Positions 16,135-24,276 of a stretch of DNA of 64,000 nucleotides are shown piece after piece. Origin of the DNA: Pseudomonas triticifolii (GTDB lineage Bacteria; Pseudomonadota; Gammaproteobacteria; Pseudomonadales; Pseudomonadaceae); NCBI RefSeq assembly GCF_014358015.1, contig NZ_JACONV010000016.1, positions 1 to 64,000 of the forward strand. The letters run 5' to 3'. Under the pieces are notes generated by a model. It saw nothing but the letters and a program-made list of their open reading frames with translations. It had not been told where the DNA came from and searched no databases. Position 1 is the stretch's first letter, and each line of letters begins with the position of its first letter. The position numbers were made by a program, and so were the translations under genes.

Positions 16135-17739
16135 TTAGTGGCGGAAATGGCGCATACCGGTGAAGACCATCGCAATACCGGCTTCATCTGCCGCCGCGAT
16201 GACTTCATTGTCGCGCATCGAGCCGCCTGGCTGGATGACAGCGGTAATGCCGGCCTTGGCCGCATTGTCGATGCCGTCGCGGAACGGGAAGAATGCATCG
16301 GACGCCATGACAGCACCCTGCACCTGCAAGCCCGCATGCTCGGCCTTGATCGCGGCGATGCGCGCAGAGTTCACGCGGCTCATCTGGCCTGCGCCGACGC
16401 CGATGGTCTGGCGGTTCTTGGCGTAGACAATGGCGTTGGACTTCACGTACTTGGCGACCTTCCAGGCGAAGATCAGGTCGTGGATTTCGTGCTCGGTCGG
16501 CGCGCGCTTGGTCACAACCTTGAGGTCATCTTCCGTGATCATGCCGATGTCACGGCTCTGCACCAGCAGGCCACCGTTGACGCGCTTGTAATCCCACGCA
16601 GGCGTACGTTCGTTCCACTGGCCGCAGGTCAGCAGGCGCACGTTGGCTTTGCTGGCCACGATGGCCTGAGCTTCGGCACTGACGCTTGGGGCGATGATCA
16701 CTTCAACGAACTGGCGCTCGACGATGGCCTTGGCCGTTTCGGCATCCAGCTCGCGGTTGAAGGCGATGATGCCGCCAAAGGCCGATTCGGTGTCGGTGGC
16801 GTAGGCCAGCTCATAGGCCTGGCGAATGCCGCCTTCGTCGTCCGGGCAGACCGAAACGCCGCACGGGTTGGCGTGCTTGACGATCACGCATGCAGGCTTG
16901 ACGAAACTCTTGACGCATTCCAGCGCGGCATCGGTGTCTGCCACGTTGTTGAACGACAGTTCCTTGCCTTGCAGCTGGGTTGCGGTGGCGATGCCGACTT
17001 CGGCAGGTTTGGCTTCAACGTAGAACGCCGCGCTCTGGTGCGGGTTCTCGCCGTAGCGCATTTCCTGGGCCTTGACGAACTGGGTGTTGAAGGTGCGCGG
17101 GAACTGGCTGCGGCCTTCGGTGCTCAGGGTCTGTGCCGTCTGATCGACGCCGCCCAGGTAGTTGGCGATCATGCCGTCGTAGGCGGCGGTGTGCTCGAAC
17201 GCCTTGAGCATCAGGTCGAAGCGCTGAGCGTACGTCAGGCCGCCGGCCTTGAGGCTTTCCAGCACCTGGCCGTAATCGCTGGCGTTGACCACGATGGCAA
17301 CGTCCTTGTGGTTCTTGGCAGCGGAACGGACCATGGTCGGGCCGCCGATGTCGATGTTTTCAATCGCGGTCGGCAGGTCACAGCCGGGCTTGGATACCGT
17401 GGCTTCGAAGGGGTAGAGATTGACGGCGACCAGGTCGATCGGATTGATGCCGTGCTCGCTCATGATGGCGTCGTCGATGCCGCGACGGCCCAGAATGCCG
17501 CCGTGGATCTTGGGGTGCAGGGTCTTGACCCGGCCGTCCATCATTTCGGCGAAACCTGTGTAGTCAGCCACTTCAACTGCCGCGACACCGTTGTCCTTGA
17601 GCAGCTTGAAGGTTCCGCCAGTGGACAGGATCTCGACGCCAAGCGCTTCAAGCTCGCGGGCGAATTCGAGGATTCCGGTCTTGTCGGATACGCTGATCAA
17701 AGCGCGGCGGATCGGCAGGCGGGTAGTCTGGTCGGTCAT
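16135..17739 (-). CDS. purH: Bifunctional AICAR transformylase / IMP cyclohydrolase PurH
   Basis: Last two steps of IMP synthesis. The N-terminal MGS-like cyclohydrolase domain is about residues 1-195 and the C-terminal transformylase domain about 205-534. 534 residues matches the family. The start is set at the ATG (17737-17739) that gives MTDQTTRLPIRRALIS, the conserved N-terminus; an ATG at 17749-17751 would add four residues without a ribosome site. It is transcribed toward purD, and a strong terminator (17775-17810) cuts it off from fis upstream. Confidence 0.96.
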   Translation of the reverse strand: MTDQTTRLPIRRALISVSDKTGILEFARELEALGVEILSTGGTFKLLKDNGVAAVEVADYTGFAEMMDGRVKTLHPKIHGGILGRRGIDDAIMSEHGINPIDLVAVNLYPFEATVSKPGCDLPTAIENIDIGGPTMVRSAAKNHKDVAIVVNASDYGQVLESLKAGGLTYAQRFDLMLKAFEHTAAYDGMIANYLGGVDQTAQTLSTEGRSQFPRTFNTQFVKAQEMRYGENPHQSAAFYVEAKPAEVGIATATQLQGKELSFNNVADTDAALECVKSFVKPACVIVKHANPCGVSVCPDDEGGIRQAYELAYATDTESAFGGIIAFNRELDAETAKAIVERQFVEVIIAPSVSAEAQAIVASKANVRLLTCGQWNERTPAWDYKRVNGGLLVQSRDIGMITEDDLKVVTKRAPTEHEIHDLIFAWKVAKYVKSNAIVYAKNRQTIGVGAGQMSRVNSARIAAIKAEHAGLQVQGAVMASDAFFPFRDGIDNAAKAGITAVIQPGGSMRDNEVIAAADEAGIAMVFTGMRHFRH

Positions 17740-17774
17740 CTCAATTTCCATCAAAAGCAAAAGAAGTCAGCAAA

Positions 17775-17810
17775 AAAAGGCGACCCTGTGCAAGGTGGGT
17801 CGCCTTTTCT
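17775..17810 (-). terminator. Intrinsic terminator of dusB-fis
   Basis: AAAAGGCGACCC / GGGTCGCCTTTT pair over 12 bp with a 10 bp loop; on the minus strand the stem is followed by a T-rich run. It lies 12 bp after the fis stop and is one of the clearest intrinsic terminators in the window. Its symmetry could let it work in both directions. Confidence 0.9.
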
Positions 17811-17821
17811 GTTTTGAATGC

Positions 17822-18142
17822 CTAAAGCAGATCGTACTGTTTGAGTTTCTTGCGCAGCGTGCCGCGATTGAGGCCCAGTAGCTCGGAAGCCTTGGTCTGG
17901 TTGCCCTTGACGTAGTTCATCACGCTTTCCAGAAGCGGAGCCTCGACTTCCGACAACACCAGGTTGTAGACGTCAGTGACGGATGCGCCTTCGAGGTGGG
18001 CGAAATAATTGTGCAGCGCCTTCTCGACACTTCCGCGCAGGGTCTGACCCTCTTCGCTTGGCGTGTTCAGGTGCTGTTTCAAATTGACGTTGTCGCTCAC
18101 GGGTGTTGTTCCACTCACTAAAGTCTCGGTCATCATCGTCAT
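17822..18142 (-). CDS. fis: DNA-binding protein Fis
   Basis: Small nucleoid protein that bends DNA and modulates transcription. It has 106 residues, with the C-terminal helix-turn-helix (KASELLGLNRGTLRKKLKQY, about 84-103) strongly conserved. The ATG at 18140-18142 overlaps the dusB stop as ATGA; an internal ATG two codons later is possible. The dusB-fis pair is the usual arrangement in gammaproteobacteria. Confidence 0.97.
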   Translation of the reverse strand: MTMMTETLVSGTTPVSDNVNLKQHLNTPSEEGQTLRGSVEKALHNYFAHLEGASVTDVYNLVLSEVEAPLLESVMNYVKGNQTKASELLGLNRGTLRKKLKQYDLL

Positions 18143-19152
18143 GCGGCCACCTCTTTATCATTCTGGTTATCCGGGCCCTTGCAGCCTTGGCTGAAGAACT
18201 CCCGGACGTTGGCGCACTGTGCTTCCGTATCTTCCAATCGATTGAATCGGGCGCGAAACTCCCTGGCGCCCGGCAAGGTTGCGAGATACCAACCGACGTG
18301 TTTGCGTGCAATTCGCACGCCCATTACGTCGCCGTAGAAAACATGAAGCGCTGCCAGATGCTCCAGCAGAATGCGCTCCACTTCTTCCAGCTGCAGGGCC
18401 GGGAGTGTTTCTCCGGTGCGCAGGTAGTGTTCTATCTCGCGAAAAATCCACGGCCGCCCCTGAGCGGCCCTGCCAATCAGTAATCCGTCCGCGCCGGTGG
18501 CGTGCAGCACGTACCGGGCCTTTTCAGGTGAATCGATGTCGCCGTTGGCAAACACCGGAATCGACACAGCCTGCTTGATGGCGGCAATCGTGTCGTACTC
18601 GGCTTCGCCGGTGTAAAGGTCTGCACGGGTTCGTCCGTGCACCGCCAGCGCCTGAATTCCGGCTTGCTCGGCGATTCTTGCAACCGTCAGCCCGTTCTTG
18701 TTCTCCCGGTCCCAGCCGGTGCGTATCTTCAGCGTGACCGGCACATCGACTGCAGCCACGACGGCCTGCAGGATCTCGCTCACCAGTTGTTCGTCCTTCA
18801 GCAGCGCAGAACCCGCTGCCTTGTTGCAGACTTTCTTGGCCGGGCAACCCATGTTGATGTCGATGATCTGGGCACCCAGCTCGACATTGGCACGCGCTGC
18901 GTCCGCCAGCATTTGCGCGTCTCCACCGGCGATCTGTACCGAGCGGGGCTCGGGATCACCTTCATGGATCATGCGCAGTCGCGATTTGCGGCTGTTCCAC
19001 AGGCTCATGTCACTGGTGACCATTTCCGAGACCACCAGTCCTGCGCCGAGCTGTCGGCACAGCTGACGGAATGGCTGGTCGGTGACGCCCGCCATCGGGG
19101 CGAGAATCAAGCCATTTTGCAATGTATATGGGCCGATGCGTACCGCCGACAT
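18139..19152 (-). CDS. dusB: tRNA-dihydrouridine synthase B
   Basis: FMN-dependent reduction of uridines in the tRNA D-loop. It has 337 residues: N-terminal LAPMAGVTDQPFR with flavin contacts, the catalytic cysteine in NMGCPAKKVCNKAAG (about residues 98-112), and HGRTRADLYTG near 170. First gene of the dusB-fis operon. Confidence 0.96.
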   Translation of the reverse strand: MSAVRIGPYTLQNGLILAPMAGVTDQPFRQLCRQLGAGLVVSEMVTSDMSLWNSRKSRLRMIHEGDPEPRSVQIAGGDAQMLADAARANVELGAQIIDINMGCPAKKVCNKAAGSALLKDEQLVSEILQAVVAAVDVPVTLKIRTGWDRENKNGLTVARIAEQAGIQALAVHGRTRADLYTGEAEYDTIAAIKQAVSIPVFANGDIDSPEKARYVLHATGADGLLIGRAAQGRPWIFREIEHYLRTGETLPALQLEEVERILLEHLAALHVFYGDVMGVRIARKHVGWYLATLPGAREFRARFNRLEDTEAQCANVREFFSQGCKGPDNQNDKEVAA

Positions 19153-19469
19153 AGCCTTACCTATAGTGGGGCCGAATCATCCGCAGGCCGGGTAAAAAAC
19201 CGTTCCACACGGTCTGCAACGGCCCATCCTGTCAGCCGCTTGCGCCACTGTCAGATCAAGCCGAGAGTTTGAAAAAGGGTTGGCATGATACCCGCTCTCG
19301 ATGACTGGATAAAGGCTGAATTGGATAAAATCTGAACAGTTACTTTTGGGGCTTGCGGGCAGCCATTCCTCGGCGATTGTCGGTGAAATGCTGACAAATA
19401 TGCAGGAGTGTGCTGCATAAGCTGCCTGTTTGTCAGGTGACTACCCCGCGCCGACGTGCCTCTCGCCGC
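19153..19469. other. Intergenic region upstream of dusB
   Basis: This 317 bp stretch separates the 3' end of the zinc-ribbon gene from dusB. It should hold the dusB-fis promoter, since both flanking genes are leftward. On the minus strand TATCAT (around 19286-19291) could be a -10 box, but no convincing -35 stands at the right distance. No gene or repeat is seen. Confidence 0.5.
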
Positions 19470-20771
19470 TCATTCGGGCGAGCGGAAGTTCAGGCTGTAA
19501 TTCACGGCCTTCGCACCCGGATCGAGAATATCCAGCGCAATATGGATCGGAGTCTGGGGTGGCATCTCTTCCTTGCCAGCCATTTCGCCGCTCAGGTATT
19601 CCCCGGGCTTGAACCGACGACTGGCAATGAGCTGACCACTGGTATCAGCGAACCGCAGTTCCAGCAATGGAAATGGCTGGGAAAATGAGGCGCGGTTATA
19701 GATGATCGCGTCCACCACCAGAGCCCCTTGAAATTCCGGGTGGCTGCGCACCACCAGATTGCTGCTGCGCAGCAGGGATATGTCGACCTTGGACGGCACC
19801 TTGCAGCCGATTTGTGGGCAGATCTGCTGAAACCATTCGCGGTACTGGTCCTGTCGCGCCAGATGATCGAAGTGGTACCAGATGTACTGGCCGGCCAATC
19901 CTGCCAGTGCAAGCACTATCAGAATCCCCCACGCCAGTCGGCGGCCCCAGCGCGGCTTGGGGCGCTGCCAATCCAGTTGCAGCGGATCGTCACTGAGGTC
20001 CAGCAGGGTCTTGTCACGCACGGCGGGTTCGTTTCGAGTGCGCCTGCCGCGTACCTCGGGTTCTGGCTCGTCATCATGCGTGGAGTCGGTGTGGTCGTCG
20101 TCATCGACCGCCGACCAGCGTTCGGTTTTCTCGGTCGTTGGCTGCTTGCGGGCGCTGATGGGCGGAGCCATGGGCTCGTCGTCCAGGTCATGGTGCGAAG
20201 ACAGCGAGGGTTCGGTGCGCTGAGTGTCCGGCGTCGGTTCCGGCTCGGGTGTGTGGTCCTGCTCCTCGATCACCTCGGCCTTTAGCTCGGGCAGGTGGCT
20301 GACGTCGTCGTTGTGCAGGGTGTCTACCCAAATGGCTTCGTCGGCATGCGAGGTCTCACGGTGAGCGGTGAGTGCCGTGTCGTCATTGCGCACGCCCGAG
20401 CCGCCGAAGGTGTCCGGGCGCTGTGTCTCGCGCTGTTCGAGCCGAGCCAGTTCTTCGTCCAGGTTCAGGTTGTCCAGGTCCATTTCGCTGACCTGCCAAG
20501 GGTCCTCTTCAACCTGAGCGCGCCTGGGCTCGGGGTGAGGGGTGGGCGAGGGCGGTGACGCCGGCTCGACCACCACCGGCACCGGTGCCTCTGCCTCTGC
20601 CTCTTTTACGGGCTCCTCGGTCGCTCGCTGTTCCAGCAATTGCCGGGCAGCGTTGAATACCTGCAGGCAGGCGCCGCAACGAACCACCCCACGAGCCACG
20701 CTCAATTGCGCATGGCTGACACGGAAGCTGGTCTGGCAATGAGGGCACTGGGTGACGAAACTGTCGGTCAT
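19470..20771 (-). CDS. DUF3426 zinc-ribbon membrane protein
   Basis: A 433-residue protein with an N-terminal MJ0042-type zinc ribbon (CPHC near residue 9 and CGAC near 32), a long acidic, low-complexity middle (about 50-270), one membrane helix (about 287-305) and a C-terminal DUF3426 domain. Function unknown; it is conserved next to prmA in Pseudomonas. The cytosolic zinc ribbon and extra-cytoplasmic C-terminus are inferred from the single helix. It lies 24 bp downstream of prmA and is probably co-transcribed. Confidence 0.92.
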   Translation of the reverse strand: MTDSFVTQCPHCQTSFRVSHAQLSVARGVVRCGACLQVFNAARQLLEQRATEEPVKEAEAEAPVPVVVEPASPPSPTPHPEPRRAQVEEDPWQVSEMDLDNLNLDEELARLEQRETQRPDTFGGSGVRNDDTALTAHRETSHADEAIWVDTLHNDDVSHLPELKAEVIEEQDHTPEPEPTPDTQRTEPSLSSHHDLDDEPMAPPISARKQPTTEKTERWSAVDDDDHTDSTHDDEPEPEVRGRRTRNEPAVRDKTLLDLSDDPLQLDWQRPKPRWGRRLAWGILIVLALAGLAGQYIWYHFDHLARQDQYREWFQQICPQIGCKVPSKVDISLLRSSNLVVRSHPEFQGALVVDAIIYNRASFSQPFPLLELRFADTSGQLIASRRFKPGEYLSGEMAGKEEMPPQTPIHIALDILDPGAKAVNYSLNFRSPE

Positions 20772-20795
20772 GCGGCGGTCCGGTTCAGGCGGCGG

Positions 20796-21674
20796 TTAAC
20801 GGCGACGGCCCGTGATGCGTACCCAGCCATCTCGGTTCGCGATCGGGTCCAGATCGAATGTAGCAGCATAAGCAGCGGCCACTTCCTCTCCCTGCTCGGC
20901 CAGAATGCCGGACAGTGCAAGACGCCCTCCAGGCTTGACCAGCTCTGCCAGCTGGGGGGCCAGCGATACCAGTGGGCCAGCCAGAATATTGGCGACCAGC
21001 ACATCGGCCGGTGTGCGAGGCAGGTCTTCAGGCAGGTACAGAGGGAAACGCTCGGCAGCGATGTTGTTGCGCCCGGCGTTGTCACGCGAGGCTTCAAGCG
21101 CCTGGACGTCGATGTCAGTGCCGACGGCCTGTTCTGCGCCCAGCAACAGTGCAGCAATGGCCAGGATGCCGGAGCCACAGCCGAAGTCCAGCACGTGGCT
21201 GCCCTTGAGGTCCTGGCCGTCCAGCCATTCCAGGCACAGGGCGGTGGTCGGATGTGTGCCGGTGCCGAATGCCAGGCCCGGGTCGAGCAGCAGGTTCACG
21301 GCGTCAGGCTCGGGAGCGGCATGCCAGCTCGGCACGATCCACAGGCGCTGGCCGAAGCGCATCGGCTGGAAGTTATCCATCCAGCTGCGTTCCCAGTCCT
21401 GGTCTTCAATGACTTCGGCGGTATGCTCGGGCAATTCGGCATCGGTCAGCAGGCGCAGGTGTGCAAGCACCAGATCGGCATCGGTGTCGGCTTCGAACAG
21501 CGCCAGCAGATGAGTGTGTGCCCACAGCGGCGTGGTGTTGAGTTCAGGTTCGAAAATCGGCTGGTCTTCAGCGTCCATGAAGGTCACGGACACGGCGCCG
21601 ACTTCGAGAAGGGCGTCTTCGTAGGTTTCGGCTTGTTCTGGGCTGATGGCGAGACGGACTTGCAGCCAAGGCAT
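20796..21674 (-). CDS. prmA: Ribosomal protein L11 methyltransferase PrmA
   Basis: SAM-dependent trimethylation of ribosomal protein L11. It has 292 residues: an N-terminal substrate-recognition domain, then a class I methyltransferase domain with DFGCGSGILAIAALLLGA near residue 164. The start at 21672-21674 (MPWLQVRLAIS) is the conserved one. It is separated from accC upstream by a terminator. Confidence 0.96.
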   Translation of the reverse strand: MPWLQVRLAISPEQAETYEDALLEVGAVSVTFMDAEDQPIFEPELNTTPLWAHTHLLALFEADTDADLVLAHLRLLTDAELPEHTAEVIEDQDWERSWMDNFQPMRFGQRLWIVPSWHAAPEPDAVNLLLDPGLAFGTGTHPTTALCLEWLDGQDLKGSHVLDFGCGSGILAIAALLLGAEQAVGTDIDVQALEASRDNAGRNNIAAERFPLYLPEDLPRTPADVLVANILAGPLVSLAPQLAELVKPGGRLALSGILAEQGEEVAAAYAATFDLDPIANRDGWVRITGRRR

Positions 21675-21756
21675 GGCGGATTACCTTCGATTCAAAAATA
21701 AGTGCGGGCGTGGCCGCAGGAAGCGGGCAAGTTTACTTCCAAGCGGTGCAAACAAC

Positions 21757-21778
21757 AAAGCCGCATCACTGCGGCTTC
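21757..21778 (-). terminator. Intrinsic terminator of accB-accC
   Basis: AAGCCGCA / TGCGGCTT, an 8 bp perfect stem with a TCAC loop, 22 bp after the accC stop. On the minus strand it is followed by a T-rich TTTGTTGTTTG stretch, as expected for an intrinsic terminator. Confidence 0.85.
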
Positions 21779-21799
21779 GTCTTTATGCAACACACGGGC

Positions 21800-23143
21800 T
21801 TATTGATTGGCCAGTTTGTGTTCCAGGTAGTGGATGTTGACGCCGCCTTCGCAGAAGCCTTCATCGCGGGTCAGATCACGGTGCAGCGGGATGTTGGTCT
21901 TGATCCCGTCGACCACGATTTCGTCCAGGGCATTGCGCATGCGTGCCATGGCTTCTTCGCGGGTTGCGCCCCAGGTGATCAGCTTGCCGATCAGCGAGTC
22001 GTAGTTCGACGGCACCTTGTAACCGCTGTACAGGTGCGAATCGACACGAACGCCGTTGCCGCCTGGCGCGTGGAAGTGCTTGACCAGGCCAGGGCTCGGG
22101 ATGAAGGTTTTCGGGTCTTCAGCGTTGATCCGGCATTCCAGCGAATGGCCCTTGATGACCACGTCATCCTGGGTGAACGACAGTTTGTTGCCGGCGGCGA
22201 TGCTGAGCATCTCCTTGACGATGTCGATACCGGTGACCATCTCCGAAACCGGGTGCTCCACCTGAACACGGGTGTTCATTTCGATGAAGTAGAAACGGCC
22301 GTTCTCGTACAGGAACTCGAACGTGCCCGCGCCGCGGTAACCGATATCGATGCACGCCTTGACGCAGGCTGCGAAGACATCTTTGCGCGCCTGCTCGTCG
22401 ATGAACGGAGCCGGTGCTTCTTCCAGTACCTTCTGGTGACGGCGTTGCAGCGAGCAGTCACGATCACCGAGGTGGATCGCCTGGCCCTGACCGTCGGAAA
22501 TGACCTGGACTTCCACGTGACGCGGGTTGGTCAGGTATTTTTCCAGGTAGACCATCGGGTTGCTGAACCAGGCGGCCGCTTCAGCGCGGGTCTGGGCAGC
22601 GGCTTCGATCAGGTCTTCTTCCTTGTGCACCACGCGCATACCGCGACCACCACCGCCACCGGCGGCCTTGATGATCACTGGATAGCCGACTTCACGGCCG
22701 ATGCGCAGCGCCGTCGCTTCGTCTTCCGGCAGCGGGCCGTCAGAACCCGGAACGGTAGGCACGTTGGCGCGCTTCATGGCGTCCTTGGCCGAAACCTTGT
22801 CGCCCATCAGGCGAATGGTGTCGGCTTTCGGGCCGATGAAGGCAAAGCCGGATTTCTCGACCTGTTCGGCAAAGTCGGCGTTTTCCGCGAGGAAGCCGTA
22901 GCCGGGGTGGATCGCTGTGGCACCGGTCAGCTCGGCGGCCGAGATGATCGCCGGGATGTTCAGGTACGACAGGTTGGCAGGTGCCGGGCCGATGCAGACG
23001 GTTTCGTCGGCCAGGCCCAGGTGCATCAACTCGCGATCTGCCGTGGAGTGTACAGCGACGGTCTTGATGCCCAGTTCTTTACAGGCACGCAAGATGCGCA
23101 AGGCAATTTCGCCGCGGTTGGCGATCAGAACTTTTTCCAACAT
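21800..23143 (-). CDS. accC: Acetyl-CoA carboxylase biotin carboxylase subunit AccC
   Basis: ATP-dependent carboxylation of the biotin on AccB, first half of malonyl-CoA formation. It has 447 residues of the ATP-grasp family, with N-terminal KVLIANRGEIALRILRA, the glycine-rich loop GGGGRGMRVV near 163-172 and the metal/substrate segment EMNTRVQVEHPVSE near 287-300. The ATG at 23141-23143 follows GGGGAG at eight bases, so the longer frame to 23164 is not used. It lies 17 bp after accB. Confidence 0.97.
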   Translation of the reverse strand: MLEKVLIANRGEIALRILRACKELGIKTVAVHSTADRELMHLGLADETVCIGPAPANLSYLNIPAIISAAELTGATAIHPGYGFLAENADFAEQVEKSGFAFIGPKADTIRLMGDKVSAKDAMKRANVPTVPGSDGPLPEDEATALRIGREVGYPVIIKAAGGGGGRGMRVVHKEEDLIEAAAQTRAEAAAWFSNPMVYLEKYLTNPRHVEVQVISDGQGQAIHLGDRDCSLQRRHQKVLEEAPAPFIDEQARKDVFAACVKACIDIGYRGAGTFEFLYENGRFYFIEMNTRVQVEHPVSEMVTGIDIVKEMLSIAAGNKLSFTQDDVVIKGHSLECRINAEDPKTFIPSPGLVKHFHAPGGNGVRVDSHLYSGYKVPSNYDSLIGKLITWGATREEAMARMRNALDEIVVDGIKTNIPLHRDLTRDEGFCEGGVNIHYLEHKLANQ

Positions 23144-23160
23144 CGCAGGCTCTCCCCGGT

Positions 23161-23616
23161 TCAAACGATAGTGAACAGCGGCTGGTCAAACTCAACCGGC
23201 TGACCGTTTTCTACCAGGATGGATTCGATCACACCGCTGGCTTCGGCCTGGATGTGGTTCATCATTTTCATCGCTTCGACGATGCAGATGGTGTCGCCTT
23301 TCTTGACGGTCTGACCGACTTCAACGAATGCAGGCGAAGTCGGCGCAGGGGTGCGGTAGAACGTACCGACCATTGGCGATTTCACGACATGGCCGTTCAG
23401 CTTGGGAGCCGATGGCGCTTCTGCTGCGACTGGCGCGGCGGCTGGTGCCGGTGCGGCGACTGGCGCTGCAACAGGGGCCGGAGCGTAATACTGCTGCGCA
23501 GGGGTCTTGCTGTGACGGCTGATTCGTACGGACTCTTCGCCTTCACGAATTTCCAGTTCGTCGATGCCAGACTCTTCCAGCAATTCGATCAGTTTCTTGA
23601 CTTTGCGAATATCCAT
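23161..23616 (-). CDS. accB: Biotin carboxyl carrier protein AccB
   Basis: Carries biotin between AccC and the AccAD transferase. It has 151 residues: N-terminal DIRKVKKLIELLEESG domain, an Ala/Pro-rich hinge (about residues 44-76) and a C-terminal biotinyl domain with the lysine in EAMKM near residue 117. The ATG at 23614-23616 is used; a TTG one codon upstream is the only longer option. Second gene of an aroQ-accB-accC cluster, 79 bp after aroQ. Confidence 0.97.
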   Translation of the reverse strand: MDIRKVKKLIELLEESGIDELEIREGEESVRISRHSKTPAQQYYAPAPVAAPVAAPAPAAAPVAAEAPSAPKLNGHVVKSPMVGTFYRTPAPTSPAFVEVGQTVKKGDTICIVEAMKMMNHIQAEASGVIESILVENGQPVEFDQPLFTIV

Positions 23617-23695
23617 CAATCATCAACTCCCAAGGGGTCTGTCAGTCAGTTCGGCAGCCGGTTCAAACCATGAGGTCAGCTTCTGGCTGCACCAT

Positions 23696-24148
23696 TCATG
23701 GCCTGGAGCTAACGGCCAGTTGTTCCAGGGCGGCCTCCAGGGCCAGTCGGTAACCGCTGGCGCCAAGGCCGCAGATCACTCCCACAGCAACATCTGAAAA
23801 GTAGGAGTGATGGCGGAAAGGTTCGCGTTTGTGCACGTTCGACAAATGCACTTCGATGAATGGGATGCTCACTCCCATCAGCGCGTCACGTATTGCCACG
23901 CTTGTATGCGTAAAAGCGGCAGGATTGATCAAAATAAAGTCCACACCTTCATCGCGAGCAGCGTGAATGCGGTCGATCAATTCGTACTCGGCGTTGCTTT
24001 GCAGGTACATCAGATGGTGGCCAGCATCGCGAGCGCGCTGTTCCAGGTCCTGATTGATCTGAGGCAGGGTGACGGTGCCGTATACACCGGGTTCCCGAGT
24101 GCCGAGCAGGTTCAGGTTGGGTCCGTGAAGAACCAGAATGGTCGCCAT
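23696..24148 (-). CDS. aroQ: 3-dehydroquinate dehydratase type II
   Basis: Shikimate pathway dehydratase, type II fold forming a dodecamer. It has 150 residues: GPNLNLLGTREPGVYG with the catalytic tyrosine (Y23), NPAAFTHTSVAIRDAL and EVHLSNVHKREPFRHHS with the catalytic histidine. AAGGA lies eight bases before the ATG (24146-24148). First gene before accB, as is usual in Pseudomonas. Confidence 0.97.
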   Translation of the reverse strand: MATILVLHGPNLNLLGTREPGVYGTVTLPQINQDLEQRARDAGHHLMYLQSNAEYELIDRIHAARDEGVDFILINPAAFTHTSVAIRDALMGVSIPFIEVHLSNVHKREPFRHHSYFSDVAVGVICGLGASGYRLALEAALEQLAVSSRP

Positions 24149-24276
24149 TGTGTAGTCCTTTTATTGTCTGCGAGCGTTTACGCCCGGCGACTATGCCGGA
24201 AGGGCAATGGACTGTCCAGTTAACTACAGTAGCCAGCACGATGAGCGATATTCGCGCAAAGTTTATGACTCAGGGG

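Noticed and set aside
16117..17817. 566-codon open frame opposite purH
   Set aside because: Antisense frame across a conserved gene, with no homologous features and no start signal.
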